A stretch of DNA of 64,000 nt from Brevibacillus brevis (GTDB taxonomy: Bacteria; Bacillota; Bacilli; Brevibacillales; Brevibacillaceae): positions 5,428,501 through 5,492,500 of the forward strand of contig NZ_CP041767.1 in the NCBI RefSeq assembly GCF_022026395.1, given 5' to 3'. The position numbers and the translations under genes are program-made. Shown here piece by piece: positions 55,430 through 64,000 of the stretch (positions within the stretch are counted from its first letter, which is position 1; each line of letters opens with the position of its first letter). The notes beneath the pieces were generated by a model. The model was not told the DNA's origin. It saw nothing but the letters and a program-made list of their open reading frames with translations, and searched no databases.

Positions 55430-55503
55430 CAGAATCCCTTCCTTTTCATTCTGGTATTCATGCCAAACGTAGTATGTCCCAAATGGCTTGTTCATAATGA
55501 AGA

Positions 55504-56739
55504 TTACTTCGCTTCACCCATAAATACTTTCTTGCCGTCCTCATACTTGTACACGTATACGGAAGCAAAGTCGTTGTCGCCTTTTTCATTGAATGTTACG
55601 TTAACGAATTTGCCTTTGTAATCTTTGGTTTTGTGAACAGCTTCCAGCACTTGTTCACGAGTTGGCTTTTTGCCGCCGTTTGCTTTGATCGCTTCTTCCA
55701 AACCGTTCAGCATAACACCCATGGAGTCATAACCAAACGAAGTGAAGATCCCTACTTTGTTGCCAGTCGCGCTCTCGAAGTCTGTAATCCATTTCTTGCC
55801 GTCTTCGGTAGCACCAATATCGCCAACAGTAGAAGTAAAGACTACATTATTGGCATTTTCCGCACCAGCAATTTTCACCATGTCAGCGGAGTCATAGCCA
55901 TCGCCACCCATGAAGACACCTTTGAATCCTTTTTCACGTGCTTGCTTCACGATGATTCCTGCATCAGAGTAGTATCCACCGAAGTAGATCATCTCTGGAT
56001 TTTTCGCGAGGATTTGGGTGATAATCGCACTATAATCCTTCTCGCCTGCTGTTACCCCTTCATAGCCGAGAACTTGTACGCCGTCTTTTTCAAATTGCTT
56101 TTTCACTTCTTCCGCAAGACCTTGTCCATATGCAGCCTTGTCATGCATAACGAATGCTGTTTTTACATTCAACTGATTTTTGGCAAAAATAGCAGCCTTG
56201 GAGCCTTGTTGATCATCACGCGCACAAATGCGGTGTACGATCTTCTTGCCTTGCTCAGTCAAATCTGATCCCGTTGCGGAAGGAGATACCATCACGAGCT
56301 TCTCTTGCTCGTATTGCGCTGCTGCTGTGATGGAAGCACCTGTTGTAGCATGGCCAACTACTCCGACTACATCAGGATTGGAAATCAACATTTGTGCGAC
56401 TGCTACCCCTTGTTTTGGGTCAGCTTGGTCGTCTTGCGCGGACAATTGAACGTCAAAGCCAAGTGCTTTGAATGCCTCTGCCTTTTCTTTCAATGCATAT
56501 TCAGCACCAGCTTTTGCTGTGCTTCCGTAATCGGAGTACTGCCCAGACATCGGACCAACTACAGCAACGACGAGCTTCTCAGTAGCGCCACTTGCACCGC
56601 CCGTGCTTCCTCCGCTATTATTGCTTGGCTGTGGTGTCGCGCTTTGTCCACCAGTCCCCGTACCTCCGCCGCAGCCCGCGAGCAATGTGCTCAGAGCAAA
56701 TGTTGCAGCCAGTATCGACAATGATTTCTGTTTTTTCAT
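55504..56739 (-). CDS. Branched-chain amino acid ABC transporter binding lipoprotein (LivK type)
   Basis: A 411-residue lipoprotein: signal peptide with LLAGCGG, Gly/Ser-rich linker, and the periplasmic-binding fold type I of LivK (VGPMSGQYSDYGSTAKAGAEYAL; VVGHATTGASITAAA; GVFMGGDGYDSADMVK). It would bind leucine, isoleucine, valine or another amide compound. The permeases and ATPases (LivHMGF) are not adjacent, so it is an orphan here. A run of hairpins lies on its 5' side, belonging to the neighbouring gene. Confidence 0.88.
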   Translation of the reverse strand: MKKQKSLSILAATFALSTLLAGCGGGTGTGGQSATPQPSNNSGGSTGGASGATEKLVVAVVGPMSGQYSDYGSTAKAGAEYALKEKAEAFKALGFDVQLSAQDDQADPKQGVAVAQMLISNPDVVGVVGHATTGASITAAAQYEQEKLVMVSPSATGSDLTEQGKKIVHRICARDDQQGSKAAIFAKNQLNVKTAFVMHDKAAYGQGLAEEVKKQFEKDGVQVLGYEGVTAGEKDYSAIITQILAKNPEMIYFGGYYSDAGIIVKQAREKGFKGVFMGGDGYDSADMVKIAGAENANNVVFTSTVGDIGATEDGKKWITDFESATGNKVGIFTSFGYDSMGVMLNGLEEAIKANGGKKPTREQVLEAVHKTKDYKGKFVNVTFNEKGDNDFASVYVYKYEDGKKVFMGEAK

Positions 56740-56846
56740 TGCAAAACATCCCCCTCTTTATTTATGAGCAAACTATGAATCACAATCTTATTGTAGGATA
56801 TTTTAGAAAATTTGCAATAGAAATGATTAAAAGAAGAATCAATCAA

Positions 56847-56878
56847 AAAAACCTCTATCGCTGTCTGCTAATAGAGGC
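56847..56878 (-). terminator. Second tandem terminator (distal)
   Basis: CCTCTAT/ATAGAGG with 12-base loop, followed on the minus strand by TTTTTT. It lies behind the terminator at 56901. Confidence 0.75.
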
Positions 56879-56897
56879 GTATACGCGTATTATTGAG

Positions 56898-56932
56898 GAA
56901 AATAGCCACTTCTACGCATAGAAGTGGCTATC
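56898..56932 (-). terminator. Terminator of the copper-amine-oxidase-N-like gene
   Basis: Perfect 13-bp stem ATAGCCACTTCTA/TAGAAGTGGCTAT with 4-base loop, then TTTTCC on the minus strand. Confidence 0.85.
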
Positions 56933-56957
56933 TTGATGGGAAGTATCCCATTGATTA

Positions 56958-57425
56958 TTAGGAATTAATTGGAATGCTCAGTTTGTAAGTGAGCGTTTTT
57001 GCATCGTATTCTACTTTTGCACCCAATTCTTGGGCAATGAATACGAGGGGCACGAGCACTGCTCCGGTCACTGGACGTGGCGGATTTGCTACACTGGTTT
57101 CTTTGCCGTTTTTATAAGCAAAGTTTTGGTTTTCGTACATACGCAGAGCGTACTTGTTGTCTTTGGCAACCAACAGAGATTTGGTCGTGCTATCCCATGC
57201 TGCACTACCACCCAAAGCAATCGCCAATGTGCTCGCATTTACATACGCAACACCATTTTCGGTAACGATTTCTTGTGGGAATGGGAACTCCTTGCCGTTT
57301 AGCTGAACTTTGATTTTTTGTTGCTGTACAGGAGCAGGAGCAGTTTGGGCGAAAGCAGCCGTTGCCGCTACACTTCCTGTTAGAAGAGCCGCTGTCAGCA
57401 TCATTGTCGAAAACTTGCGAAGCAT
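56958..57425 (-). CDS. Secreted protein with copper amine oxidase N-terminal-like (stalk) domain
   Basis: A 155-residue exported protein with a signal peptide ending near AAFAQ and one copper_amine_oxidase_N domain: IKVQLNGKEFPFPQEIVTENGVAYV, then LAIALGGSAAWDSTTKSLLV and VLVPLVFIAQELGAKVEYD. Such domains are frequent in envelope proteins of Paenibacillaceae and are thought to be structural or wall-binding. Start at ATG 57425 with GGGGTG upstream. Single gene. Confidence 0.8.
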   Translation of the reverse strand: MLRKFSTMMLTAALLTGSVAATAAFAQTAPAPVQQQKIKVQLNGKEFPFPQEIVTENGVAYVNASTLAIALGGSAAWDSTTKSLLVAKDNKYALRMYENQNFAYKNGKETSVANPPRPVTGAVLVPLVFIAQELGAKVEYDAKTLTYKLSIPINS

Positions 57426-57639
57426 AATAAACACCCCTCAAATATCATGAAATGAATTCCAATTTTGTAAGGTTCGACACGAATCAACTTTTTCCTTCTT
57501 TTTTATCCCATACATTTCCTATGTAATTCTCTCGCCAAACATGACAAGACTAGGAAAAAAATAAATATCCCACGAACAAATGTTTTTGTGCACAACCTGT
57601 GCATAACATTGTGGATAACTTTCGAAAGTGAGGCTTGCC

Positions 57640-57861
57640 ATGGCAGGGGAACGTTTTTTTCTCATCTATCAAGAGGCCAGTGACGAAGAATGCTTATTGA
57701 CCATTGAACCATACAAAGATCAACAGGAGCTGGCGGAAGCCATCAATCAGCTGCAAGCCAAACAAGTCGATGAATATACGATCATCAAGGGAAAAAAGAT
57801 GAAAGCCACGCTGAAACTCGCCGTCGATTTAACCGAGGCCGATGAGAATTCCAAGGAATGA
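57640..57861 (+). CDS. 73-residue hypothetical protein upstream of clpP
   Basis: Starts at ATG 57640 with GTGAGG six bases upstream. The protein (FFLIYQEASDEECLLTIEPY; ELAEAINQLQAKQVDEYTIIKGK) looks like a small alpha/beta protein with alternating strands and a helix. No family recognised. Probably its own transcript, since the clpP promoter and CtsR box lie after it. Confidence 0.6.
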   Translation: MAGERFFLIYQEASDEECLLTIEPYKDQQELAEAINQLQAKQVDEYTIIKGKKMKATLKLAVDLTEADENSKE

Positions 57862-57934
57862 ATGTTTTCTTTTTCGAGTAGGTTTAGACAGAGGGAAATT
57901 GGCAAACATGGTAGTGAGGGAGCGCACTTATGTG

Positions 57935-57951
57935 TTTGACCTTCATTGACC
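57935..57951. promoter_or_regulatory. CtsR operator of clpP
   Basis: TTTGACCTTCATTGACC is, on the other strand, GGTCAAT-GAA-GGTCAAA; it matches the CtsR heptad pair GGTCAAANANGGTCAAA with one half-site mismatch. Confidence 0.85.
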
Positions 57952-57964
57952 TTTTGTGTATGAT
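57936..57964 (+). promoter_or_regulatory. Promoter of clpP
   Basis: TTGACC (57936-57941) and TATGAT (57959-57964), spacer 17 bases. The CtsR site covers the -35 and part of the spacer, so repressor and polymerase exclude each other. Confidence 0.8.
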
Positions 57965-57992
57965 ATTGTTACAAAGAGAGGAGGAAGACTAG

Positions 57993-58595
57993 ATGCATAT
58001 GAATTTAATTCCAACCGTCATTGAACAGACGAACCGCGGGGAACGTGCTTACGACATTTATTCCCGCCTGCTCAAAGACCGCATCATCTTTCTGGGAACC
58101 CCAATCAACGACACCGTAGCCAATATCGTTGTGGCACAGTTGTTGTTCCTTCAGGCGGAAGATCCGGAGAAAGACATTCACTTGTACATAAACAGCCCAG
58201 GCGGTTCTATTACTGCTGGTATGGCAATTTACGATACTATGCACTTCATCAAGCCTGATGTATCCACCATTTGTATCGGAATGGCTGCTTCCATGGGAGC
58301 ATTCCTGCTGGCTGCTGGGGCAAAAGGCAAGCGCTTTGCTCTGCCAAACAGTGAAGTCATGATCCACCAACCATTGGGTGGTGCACAAGGACAAGCGAGC
58401 GACATTGAGATTGCCGCAAAACGTATTTTGAAGATGCGTGATCACCTGAACACCATCTTGGCTGAACGCACAGGACAGCCTTTGGAGCGCATCCAAAAGG
58501 ATACCGATCGGGACAACTTCCTCTCTGCCGCTGAAGCAGTAGAGTACGGATTGATTGACAAGGTCATCACTTCCGAACCGTCTTCGAAAAAATAA
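57993..58595 (+). CDS. clpP: ATP-dependent Clp protease proteolytic subunit
   Basis: A 200-residue serine protease. Nucleophile in [11 protein letters not shown], His in [11 protein letters not shown], Asp in TDRDNFLSA. It forms the tetradecameric chamber used with ClpX and ClpC. GAGGAGGAAG before ATG at 57993. Heat and protein-damage induction follow from the CtsR box. Two terminators follow. Confidence 0.97.
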   Translation: MHMNLIPTVIEQTNRGERAYDIYSRLLKDRIIFLGTPINDTVANIVVAQLLFLQAEDPEKDIHLYINSPGGSITAGMAIYDTMHFIKPDVSTICIGMAASMGAFLLAAGAKGKRFALPNSEVMIHQPLGGAQGQASDIEIAAKRILKMRDHLNTILAERTGQPLERIQKDTDRDNFLSAAEAVEYGLIDKVITSEPSSKK

Positions 58596-58617
58596 GAGAT
58601 AGGTAGTAAAAAAAGAA

Positions 58618-58652
58618 GCACTCGTGCCTGGATTTCAGGCCGAGTGTTTTTT
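58618..58652. terminator. Terminator of clpP
   Basis: CACTCG.GCCTG/CAGGC.GAGTG with 5-base loop and six T on the plus strand; an A run on the other side may serve sspH too. Confidence 0.85.
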
Positions 58653-58656
58653 GTAT

Positions 58657-58704
58657 GCCGAGCAAACCCCAAGAGGCTTCCCCTTGGTTTGCTCGGCTTT
58701 TTTC
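58657..58704 (+). terminator. Second terminator hairpin after clpP
   Basis: Perfect 12-bp stem GCCGAGCAAACC/GGTTTGCTCGGC with 17-base loop, followed by six T. Confidence 0.85.
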
Positions 58705-58709
58705 ATGGA

Positions 58710-58895
58710 TCATTGTGATACTTCCATTAACTGACTGACATAGACTGTTCGGCTATGTCCTGGATTTTTTTCCTCATGCACACGTGCTGTTGACGTTTTT
58801 TCGTCTACAGCATCGATCCAAACGGCTTGTCCTTCGTACTCTACCTTGATGTGGTCGTCGGATTTCATGATGGCTTGTGCTCTCGTTACATTCAT
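58710..58895 (-). CDS. sspH: Small acid-soluble spore protein H family
   Basis: A 61-residue SspH-type protein: MNVTRAQAIMKSDDHIKVEYEG, then VDEKTSTARVHEEKNPG and a TVYVSQL end. The NPG.S.TV pattern and length match the family. It is made in the forespore; sigma-G control is expected. It shows the organism forms spores. Start at ATG 58895 with GAGGGAG upstream. Confidence 0.85.
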   Translation of the reverse strand: MNVTRAQAIMKSDDHIKVEYEGQAVWIDAVDEKTSTARVHEEKNPGHSRTVYVSQLMEVSQ

Positions 58896-58911
58896 ATGTG
58901 ACTGACTCCCT

Positions 58912-59094
58912 CTATTGATCATCGTCAAGAGCTTGCTTGGCTGAAGTATCACCTGTCATCGTGTCTACAGTCGTTTCTTCAATCAGGCCATTTTGGTCGG
59001 AAACAACTCCGCCCCCCAGTCCCTCATTCACCATTCGATCAATGTCCATGTCATAACAATCGCGGCCTTCGTAACACTTATCACGGTTACTCAT
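58912..59094 (-). CDS. 60-residue acidic hypothetical protein upstream of sspH
   Basis: A 60-residue acidic protein (RDCYDMDIDRMVNEGLGGG, IEETTVDTM, QALDDDQ) with two Cys near the N-terminus. GGAGGAAATG lies before the ATG. Only 16 bases separate it from sspH, so it is likely coexpressed in the forespore. No family recognised. Confidence 0.65.
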   Translation of the reverse strand: MSNRDKCYEGRDCYDMDIDRMVNEGLGGGVVSDQNGLIEETTVDTMTGDTSAKQALDDDQ

Positions 59095-59179
59095 GTCTCA
59101 TTTCCTCCTTCATGCAATCTACATAGGTTAGAAATGCCCTGCCCGAAGTGAATTGATACATTTTCATCAAGACGACCAA

Positions 59180-59218
59180 CAAAAAAAGACACCTCCCTTT
59201 ACGGGAAAAGTGTCTCTC
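59180..59218 (-). terminator. Terminator of the rapZ-yvcK-whiA-crh cluster
   Basis: GACAC....CCCG/TTTA.GGG...GTGTC-type imperfect stem followed on the minus strand by TTTTTTT, just past crh. Confidence 0.7.
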
Positions 59219-59224
59219 GTGACT

Positions 59225-59482
59225 CTATTCTTCCTTGCTTACCAGATTCGTAAGGCTGGTGACTGCCTGGGAGGCATCCGGCCCTTCTGCCAAAATGGTA
59301 ATTTCCGTTCCAGAGCTGATTGCGAGGCTCATGATACCCATGATGCTTTTCGCATTGACCTTCTTGTTGCCTTTTTCTACAAATACTTCCGATGCAAAAC
59401 GGTTAGCTTCCTGTACGAAAAAGGCTGCTGGACGGGCTTGCAAACCGGTCTTTAACTGAACCACGACCTGCTGTTGAACCAT
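59225..59482 (-). CDS. crh: Catabolite-repression HPr-like protein Crh
   Basis: An 85-residue HPr paralogue with Gln15 in TGLQARPAA in place of the PTS-phosphorylated His15, and a conserved Ser46 in KSIMGIMSLA for HPr kinase. It therefore acts only as CcpA co-repressor (and in methylglyoxal control), not in sugar transport. It ends the conserved rapZ-yvcK-whiA-crh cluster. Confidence 0.93.
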   Translation of the reverse strand: MVQQQVVVQLKTGLQARPAAFFVQEANRFASEVFVEKGNKKVNAKSIMGIMSLAISSGTEITILAEGPDASQAVTSLTNLVSKEE

Positions 59483-59531
59483 GAATGGACCTCCTTACTT
59501 GTAGACTATTATCCTTTAGTATAACATGCAT

Positions 59532-60479
59532 CTACATCGAAATATTTTGTTTTTCTCGTATTTTGTCAGCGATTTCGTTAATTTTTCGCAAGCGGTGGTT
59601 AATGCCCGATTTGCTTACTACTCCGCTTGGCACCATCTCGCCCAATTCTTTCAAATTGATGTCAGGATGAGCCACTCGAAGCTCCGCGACCTCTCGCAAA
59701 CGTTTTGGCAAATTCTCCAATCCCATCTCTTGATCGATGAGCTGGATATTCTCCATTTGTCTAGTAGCTGCATTCACCGTTTTGTTTATGTTGGCGATTT
59801 CACAATTGTGTAAACGGTTTACGGAGTTCCGCATGTCCTTTACGATTCGGACGTCCTCAAAATACAGAAGCGCCTGATGAGCCCCTATCAAGCTCAAAAA
59901 CTCTGTAATCTTTTCGCCTTCTTTAATATAGAGAACATACCCTTTTTTCCGCTCGATGCACTTGGCATTTAGTTTATATCGATTGGCGATTTTGGTCAAC
60001 GCTTCGCAAAAATCCTGATAGGAAGTGAAAATCTCCAGATGATAGCTGGATGCCTCTGGATGATTCACAGATCCCCCCGCCAAAAAAGCCCCCCGCAAAT
60101 AAGCAGCGCGGCAACAGGACTTCTTCACGATCTCAGGAGCGATTCCCGGGATAAACGACAGGCTTTGATCCATGATGCCCAAGTTTTGCAAGATCTCATT
60201 GGCCTTATTCGGAATACGCACAATGTAGACGTTGTTCTTTTTCAAACGCATTTTTTTGCGAACCAGCAATTCAGCGTGTATCTGAAACAACCTCTTGATT
60301 AACGTGTAAATGCGTCGGGCAATCGCCGCGTTCTCTGTCGTCACATCCAGCACCAGTCGTCCGGCTCCAAACTGCAGACTTCCATTCATTCGAATCAAGG
60401 CTGAGAGCTCTGCCTTGCTGCAGCAATCGGCACCCTCCGTCATGGTAAGTTCTTTTTTGGTATGCGCGGCGAATGACAT
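59532..60479 (-). CDS. whiA: DNA-binding protein WhiA
   Basis: A 315-residue protein with a LAGLIDADG-like N-terminal domain ([30 protein letters not shown]) and a C-terminal HTH ([25 protein letters not shown]). It affects chromosome segregation and division. I start at ATG 60479 ([11 protein letters not shown]), the family's usual start, with AAGGAG 11 bases upstream inside the yvcK end. Confidence 0.95.
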   Translation of the reverse strand: MSFAAHTKKELTMTEGADCCSKAELSALIRMNGSLQFGAGRLVLDVTTENAAIARRIYTLIKRLFQIHAELLVRKKMRLKKNNVYIVRIPNKANEILQNLGIMDQSLSFIPGIAPEIVKKSCCRAAYLRGAFLAGGSVNHPEASSYHLEIFTSYQDFCEALTKIANRYKLNAKCIERKKGYVLYIKEGEKITEFLSLIGAHQALLYFEDVRIVKDMRNSVNRLHNCEIANINKTVNAATRQMENIQLIDQEMGLENLPKRLREVAELRVAHPDINLKELGEMVPSGVVSKSGINHRLRKINEIADKIREKQNISM

Positions 60480-60487
60480 CGACTTCA

Positions 60488-61498
60488 CTACTCCTTCTCT
60501 ATCTTCAGCACCTTCCGTCTTCGTTTGACGAGTGACACAACCTGCTTGCTGACAGCATGTGCATCATGACGTAGGTATCCATCCTCAAATGTGACTAACG
60601 GCTTCGCCACCACGTGGAGACCGAGTTGGCGCAATCGCTTTAGGTCACATCGGACGGGAGCTGCTCCTTTTTCCGCGTATTTGTCCAATACATGGGCAGG
60701 CAGCTCGGCTGAATTGACAATGATCGTATCCAGAAATGGTCTATCTACATGTTCATACATGACATTCACGTGCTTGGATGCAGAAAAACCGTCTGTCTCC
60801 CCCGGTTGTGTCATGACGTTACAAATGTAGATTTTCGGGGCTTGTGCGTGTGTAATCGCTTCAAATAGCCCGCGTACTAATAAATTGGGAAGGATGCTCG
60901 TGTACAAGCTGCCAGGCCCAATCAAAATGGCATCCGCGTCGGCAATCGCCATCAGGGCTTCGCTCAGAGGAACAGCGTCCTCTGGATCAAGAAACACCCG
61001 CTTGATTTCTTTGCCAGTCAACGGTATTTGGGATTCTCCGATTACGAGAGATCCATCTGTCATTTCCGCTTTCAACTGAATCGATTGCGTGGAAGCTGGC
61101 AATACATCTCCACGCACTGCCAAAACTCCGCTTAATGTTTTGACTGCGGTGACAAAATCTCCAGTGATTTCGTTCATCGCTGCAAGTAATAGATTTCCCA
61201 AATTATGCCCTGCTAATCCCGTGCCTGTGGAAAAACGATATTGCATGACTTTTTCCATCAACGGCTCTGTATCGGCCAGAGCAGTCAAGACGTTTCGAAT
61301 GTCGCCAGGTGGAAGCATATCCATTTCTTCTCGCAAACGTCCAGAGCTTCCCCCATCGTCTGCTACCGTAACAATCGCTGTGATATGCACCGGCTCGTGC
61401 TTCAAACCGCGTAGAAGGACGGACAGACCCGTTCCTCCCCCAATAACGACTACCCGTAATGGCCTTGACTGTAGCCTCCCGACTCCCTTAGTAGGCAT
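60488..61498 (-). CDS. yvcK: Gluconeogenesis factor / cell-shape protein YvcK (GlmR)
   Basis: A 336-residue CofD-like UDP-sugar-binding protein: [41 protein letters not shown], and [17 protein letters not shown]. In Bacillus it binds UDP-GlcNAc and is needed on gluconeogenic carbon sources. GAGGTGA precedes ATG. Eight bases before whiA. Confidence 0.95.
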   Translation of the reverse strand: MPTKGVGRLQSRPLRVVVIGGGTGLSVLLRGLKHEPVHITAIVTVADDGGSSGRLREEMDMLPPGDIRNVLTALADTEPLMEKVMQYRFSTGTGLAGHNLGNLLLAAMNEITGDFVTAVKTLSGVLAVRGDVLPASTQSIQLKAEMTDGSLVIGESQIPLTGKEIKRVFLDPEDAVPLSEALMAIADADAILIGPGSLYTSILPNLLVRGLFEAITHAQAPKIYICNVMTQPGETDGFSASKHVNVMYEHVDRPFLDTIIVNSAELPAHVLDKYAEKGAAPVRCDLKRLRQLGLHVVAKPLVTFEDGYLRHDAHAVSKQVVSLVKRRRKVLKIEKE

Positions 61499-61576
61499 AT
61501 GTCACCTCATTATTTCTAATACATATACCACAGGTGGCTTTTTATATACGCTTCAGTCTTTCCTGCCATCTTATGC

Positions 61577-62458
61577 TCATTTGTTCTTTTCCATGTCTCG
61601 ATGACTGACACGGACAGAAAAATCTTTGCCAAAGGTTTCTCCCAAATGTTCTGCAATGGCGACCGAGCGATGCTTGCCACCGGTGCATCCGATTCCTATC
61701 ACAAGTTGACTTTTTCCTTCCCGCTGGTAATGCGGCAGGGTGTACCCCAAAAAGTCCGTAAGCTTTTCTAAGAATTCTTTTGTGTCCTTGTGCTTCATCA
61801 CATACTCTGCCACGTCTGGATCACATCCTGTTTTCGGACGCAATTCCTCCACATAATGCGGGTTGGGCAAAAAACGGACATCGAACATCAAGTCAGCGTC
61901 TATCGGTGCGCCGTATTTGAAACCAAACGATAATACATTAATCGTAAGTGGTGATCCTTGTTGACCGTATTGGTTGATGATTTTTTCTCGAAGCTGAACT
62001 GGCTTCATTTGACTCGTATCGATAATCTGATGCGCCCAGCCCTTCATTTCCTCCAACAAACGGCGCTCGGCGTGGATTCCTTCCAAAGGCGAACCGTTCG
62101 GAGAAAGCGGATGTCTACGGCGTGTTTCCTTATAGCGAGAAACCAATGTCTGATCGTTCGCATCCAGATAAAGGATATGGTAAGATAATCCATTCATTTG
62201 ATTGAGGCTTTCCATGGTTACGGCTAGATTTTCAAAAAACTCACGCCCTCGCAAGTCAATCACCAATGCGACTCGCTCAATACTCCCACCAGACTGTTTA
62301 ACCAACTCAGCAAATTTGGGAATCAGTACAGGGGGTAGGTTGTCTACACAAAAAAAGCCCAGGTCCTCCAAGCTTTGTACAGCAACTGTCTTTCCCGCAC
62401 CTGACATTCCGGTAATAATCAGGAGATTCATGGCCTTGTCGTTTCCCAATTCCGTCAC
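61577..62458 (-). CDS. rapZ: RapZ/YvcJ nucleotide-binding protein
   Basis: A 293-residue P-loop protein: Walker A GMSGAGKT, Walker B-like VALVIDLRG, and the C-terminal domain with [14 protein letters not shown]. In Gram-negatives it adapts GlmZ RNA to RNase E; in Bacillus YvcJ affects competence. Starts at GTG 62458 after GGAGGCGAG. Confidence 0.95.
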   Translation of the reverse strand: MTELGNDKAMNLLIITGMSGAGKTVAVQSLEDLGFFCVDNLPPVLIPKFAELVKQSGGSIERVALVIDLRGREFFENLAVTMESLNQMNGLSYHILYLDANDQTLVSRYKETRRRHPLSPNGSPLEGIHAERRLLEEMKGWAHQIIDTSQMKPVQLREKIINQYGQQGSPLTINVLSFGFKYGAPIDADLMFDVRFLPNPHYVEELRPKTGCDPDVAEYVMKHKDTKEFLEKLTDFLGYTLPHYQREGKSQLVIGIGCTGGKHRSVAIAEHLGETFGKDFSVRVSHRDMEKNK

Positions 62459-62693
62459 GCAACTCGCCTCCTACGATTCTGACAATAGCATACCATATTG
62501 TCGACCTTATTCGCACCTTTTTGAAACGCTTCCCCTGTTTTTCCAATGACGTCTTCTACAGGAGTACAAGCAAATTTAGAAAAAAAGATGCGTGACTGAA
62601 TGCCAGCCACGCAACAATTGTTTATATAGATAAGGGGGTCAATTCATTGTCTATAGATTACTCTTGAATTATTTCACCCATGTTACAAGCAGG

Positions 62694-63671
<978 letters not shown>

Positions 63672-63717
63672 TCACACAGTTCTGTTTCCTTATTTAAATT
63701 AATTATAAAGTAATAAT

Positions 63718-64000
63718 CTATTTAAAATCAAGTGTCGACAAAACTTTGACGCACTTTGCCAAGGTTGCGGCAGAAATGCCATATTTTTGAGCTAGAAGGG
63801 CTTGTGACTGTTTTTCGTTCGTTATCGTTCCGTATACATATTCTAATGCTGCGACCCACGCTACTTCTTTTCGCACTTGTACCTGACTTTGGGCATGTTC
63901 ATGATGCTTGCGCCATACATCAAGGCACCATTCTCCAGCCTCTTGCTTGCCCTGCGCGAGCAAATAATGGCTTATGCCTTCTTCTATACTGCTCTTTTGC
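63718..64000 (-). CDS. C-terminal end of YvcD-like TPR/HTH protein; runs off window
   Basis: An open frame of 93 codons from the window edge to a stop at 63718. The end (TNEKQSQALLAQKYGISAATLAKCVKVLSTL) forms a helix-turn-helix-like module, preceded by WVAALEYVYG. Its place upstream of trxB and this ending match YvcD-type tetratricopeptide proteins. The N-terminal repeats are outside the window. Confidence 0.65.
   Translation of the reverse strand, partial: QKSSIEEGISHYLLAQGKQEAGEWCLDVWRKHHEHAQSQVQVRKEVAWVAALEYVYGTITNEKQSQALLAQKYGISAATLAKCVKVLSTLDFK

Overview
The window is a chromosomal segment of a spore-forming, low-to-mid GC Firmicute. Gene content and order (cggR-gap-pgk-tpiA-gpmI-eno, rnr-smpB-ssrA, trxB-rapZ-yvcK-whiA-crh-clpP, sspH, a sporulation-kinase-like histidine kinase, SigX-type ECF factor) point to the Paenibacillaceae, most likely Brevibacillus. 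The tmRNA tag reads GNKQLSLAA. The organism call is an inference from gene content and was not checked against a database.

Layout. 1-5.6 kb: minus-strand genes for an S9/DPP-IV-type peptidase (cut by the window edge), a Cache-GGDEF diguanylate cyclase, a prolyl-4-hydroxylase-like oxygenase and a branched-chain amino acid carrier. 5.9-9.1 kb (plus): a strong promoter drives two paralogous 31-32 residue peptides, which end in a perfect terminator and are followed by a 496-residue HExxH protein and two small membrane proteins. 9.2-9.8 kb: a membrane/TPR-like protein. 10.0-23.3 kb: a genomic island bounded by an exact 237-bp duplication of the 3' part of ssrA. It carries a DUF262 protein with a nucleotidyltransferase, a complete type I restriction-modification operon (hsdM-hsdS-hsdR), an Mrr-like endonuclease, and plus-strand plasmid/ICE-type remnants (frameshifted ardA, radC, a truncated second radC, tiny ORFs). 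No integrase is visible. 23.1-27.1 kb: intact tmRNA, smpB, rnr and secG. 27.4-31.2 kb: cytochrome c, the FetAB metal exporter, and an ECF sigma factor with a membrane-anchored partner carrying two DUF4309-like domains. 31.3-35.9 kb: a Fur-box-controlled siderophore uptake locus (binding protein, two permeases, ATPase), interrupted before the ATPase by two long hairpin elements. 36.0-37.3 kb: MerR regulator and SDR enzyme around a textbook MerR promoter. 37.4-45.9 kb: the glycolytic operon with CggR operator; an NhaC-like antiporter lies between cggR and gap. 46-47.6 kb: glutaredoxin-like protein and rpoN. 47.9 kb: tRNA-Arg(CCG). 48-49 kb: two paralogous secreted proteins. 49.5-52.8 kb: a second siderophore locus (two permeases, binding protein, perfect Fur box, no ATPase). 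52.9-57.9 kb: YtzI-like protein, PAS kinase, small ORFs, a lone LivK-type binding protein, a copper-amine-oxidase-N-like secreted protein. 58-64 kb: CtsR-controlled clpP, sspH, crh-whiA-yvcK-rapZ, trxB and the end of a YvcD-like gene.

How it works together: much of the window is housekeeping (glycolysis and its CggR/Crh control, ribosome rescue, proteolysis, redox). The accessory interest lies in the peptide/HExxH module at 6-8 kb, the ssrA-bounded defence island, and the unusual hairpins in the iron-uptake operon. The single siderophore ATPase at 35 kb could serve both permease pairs.
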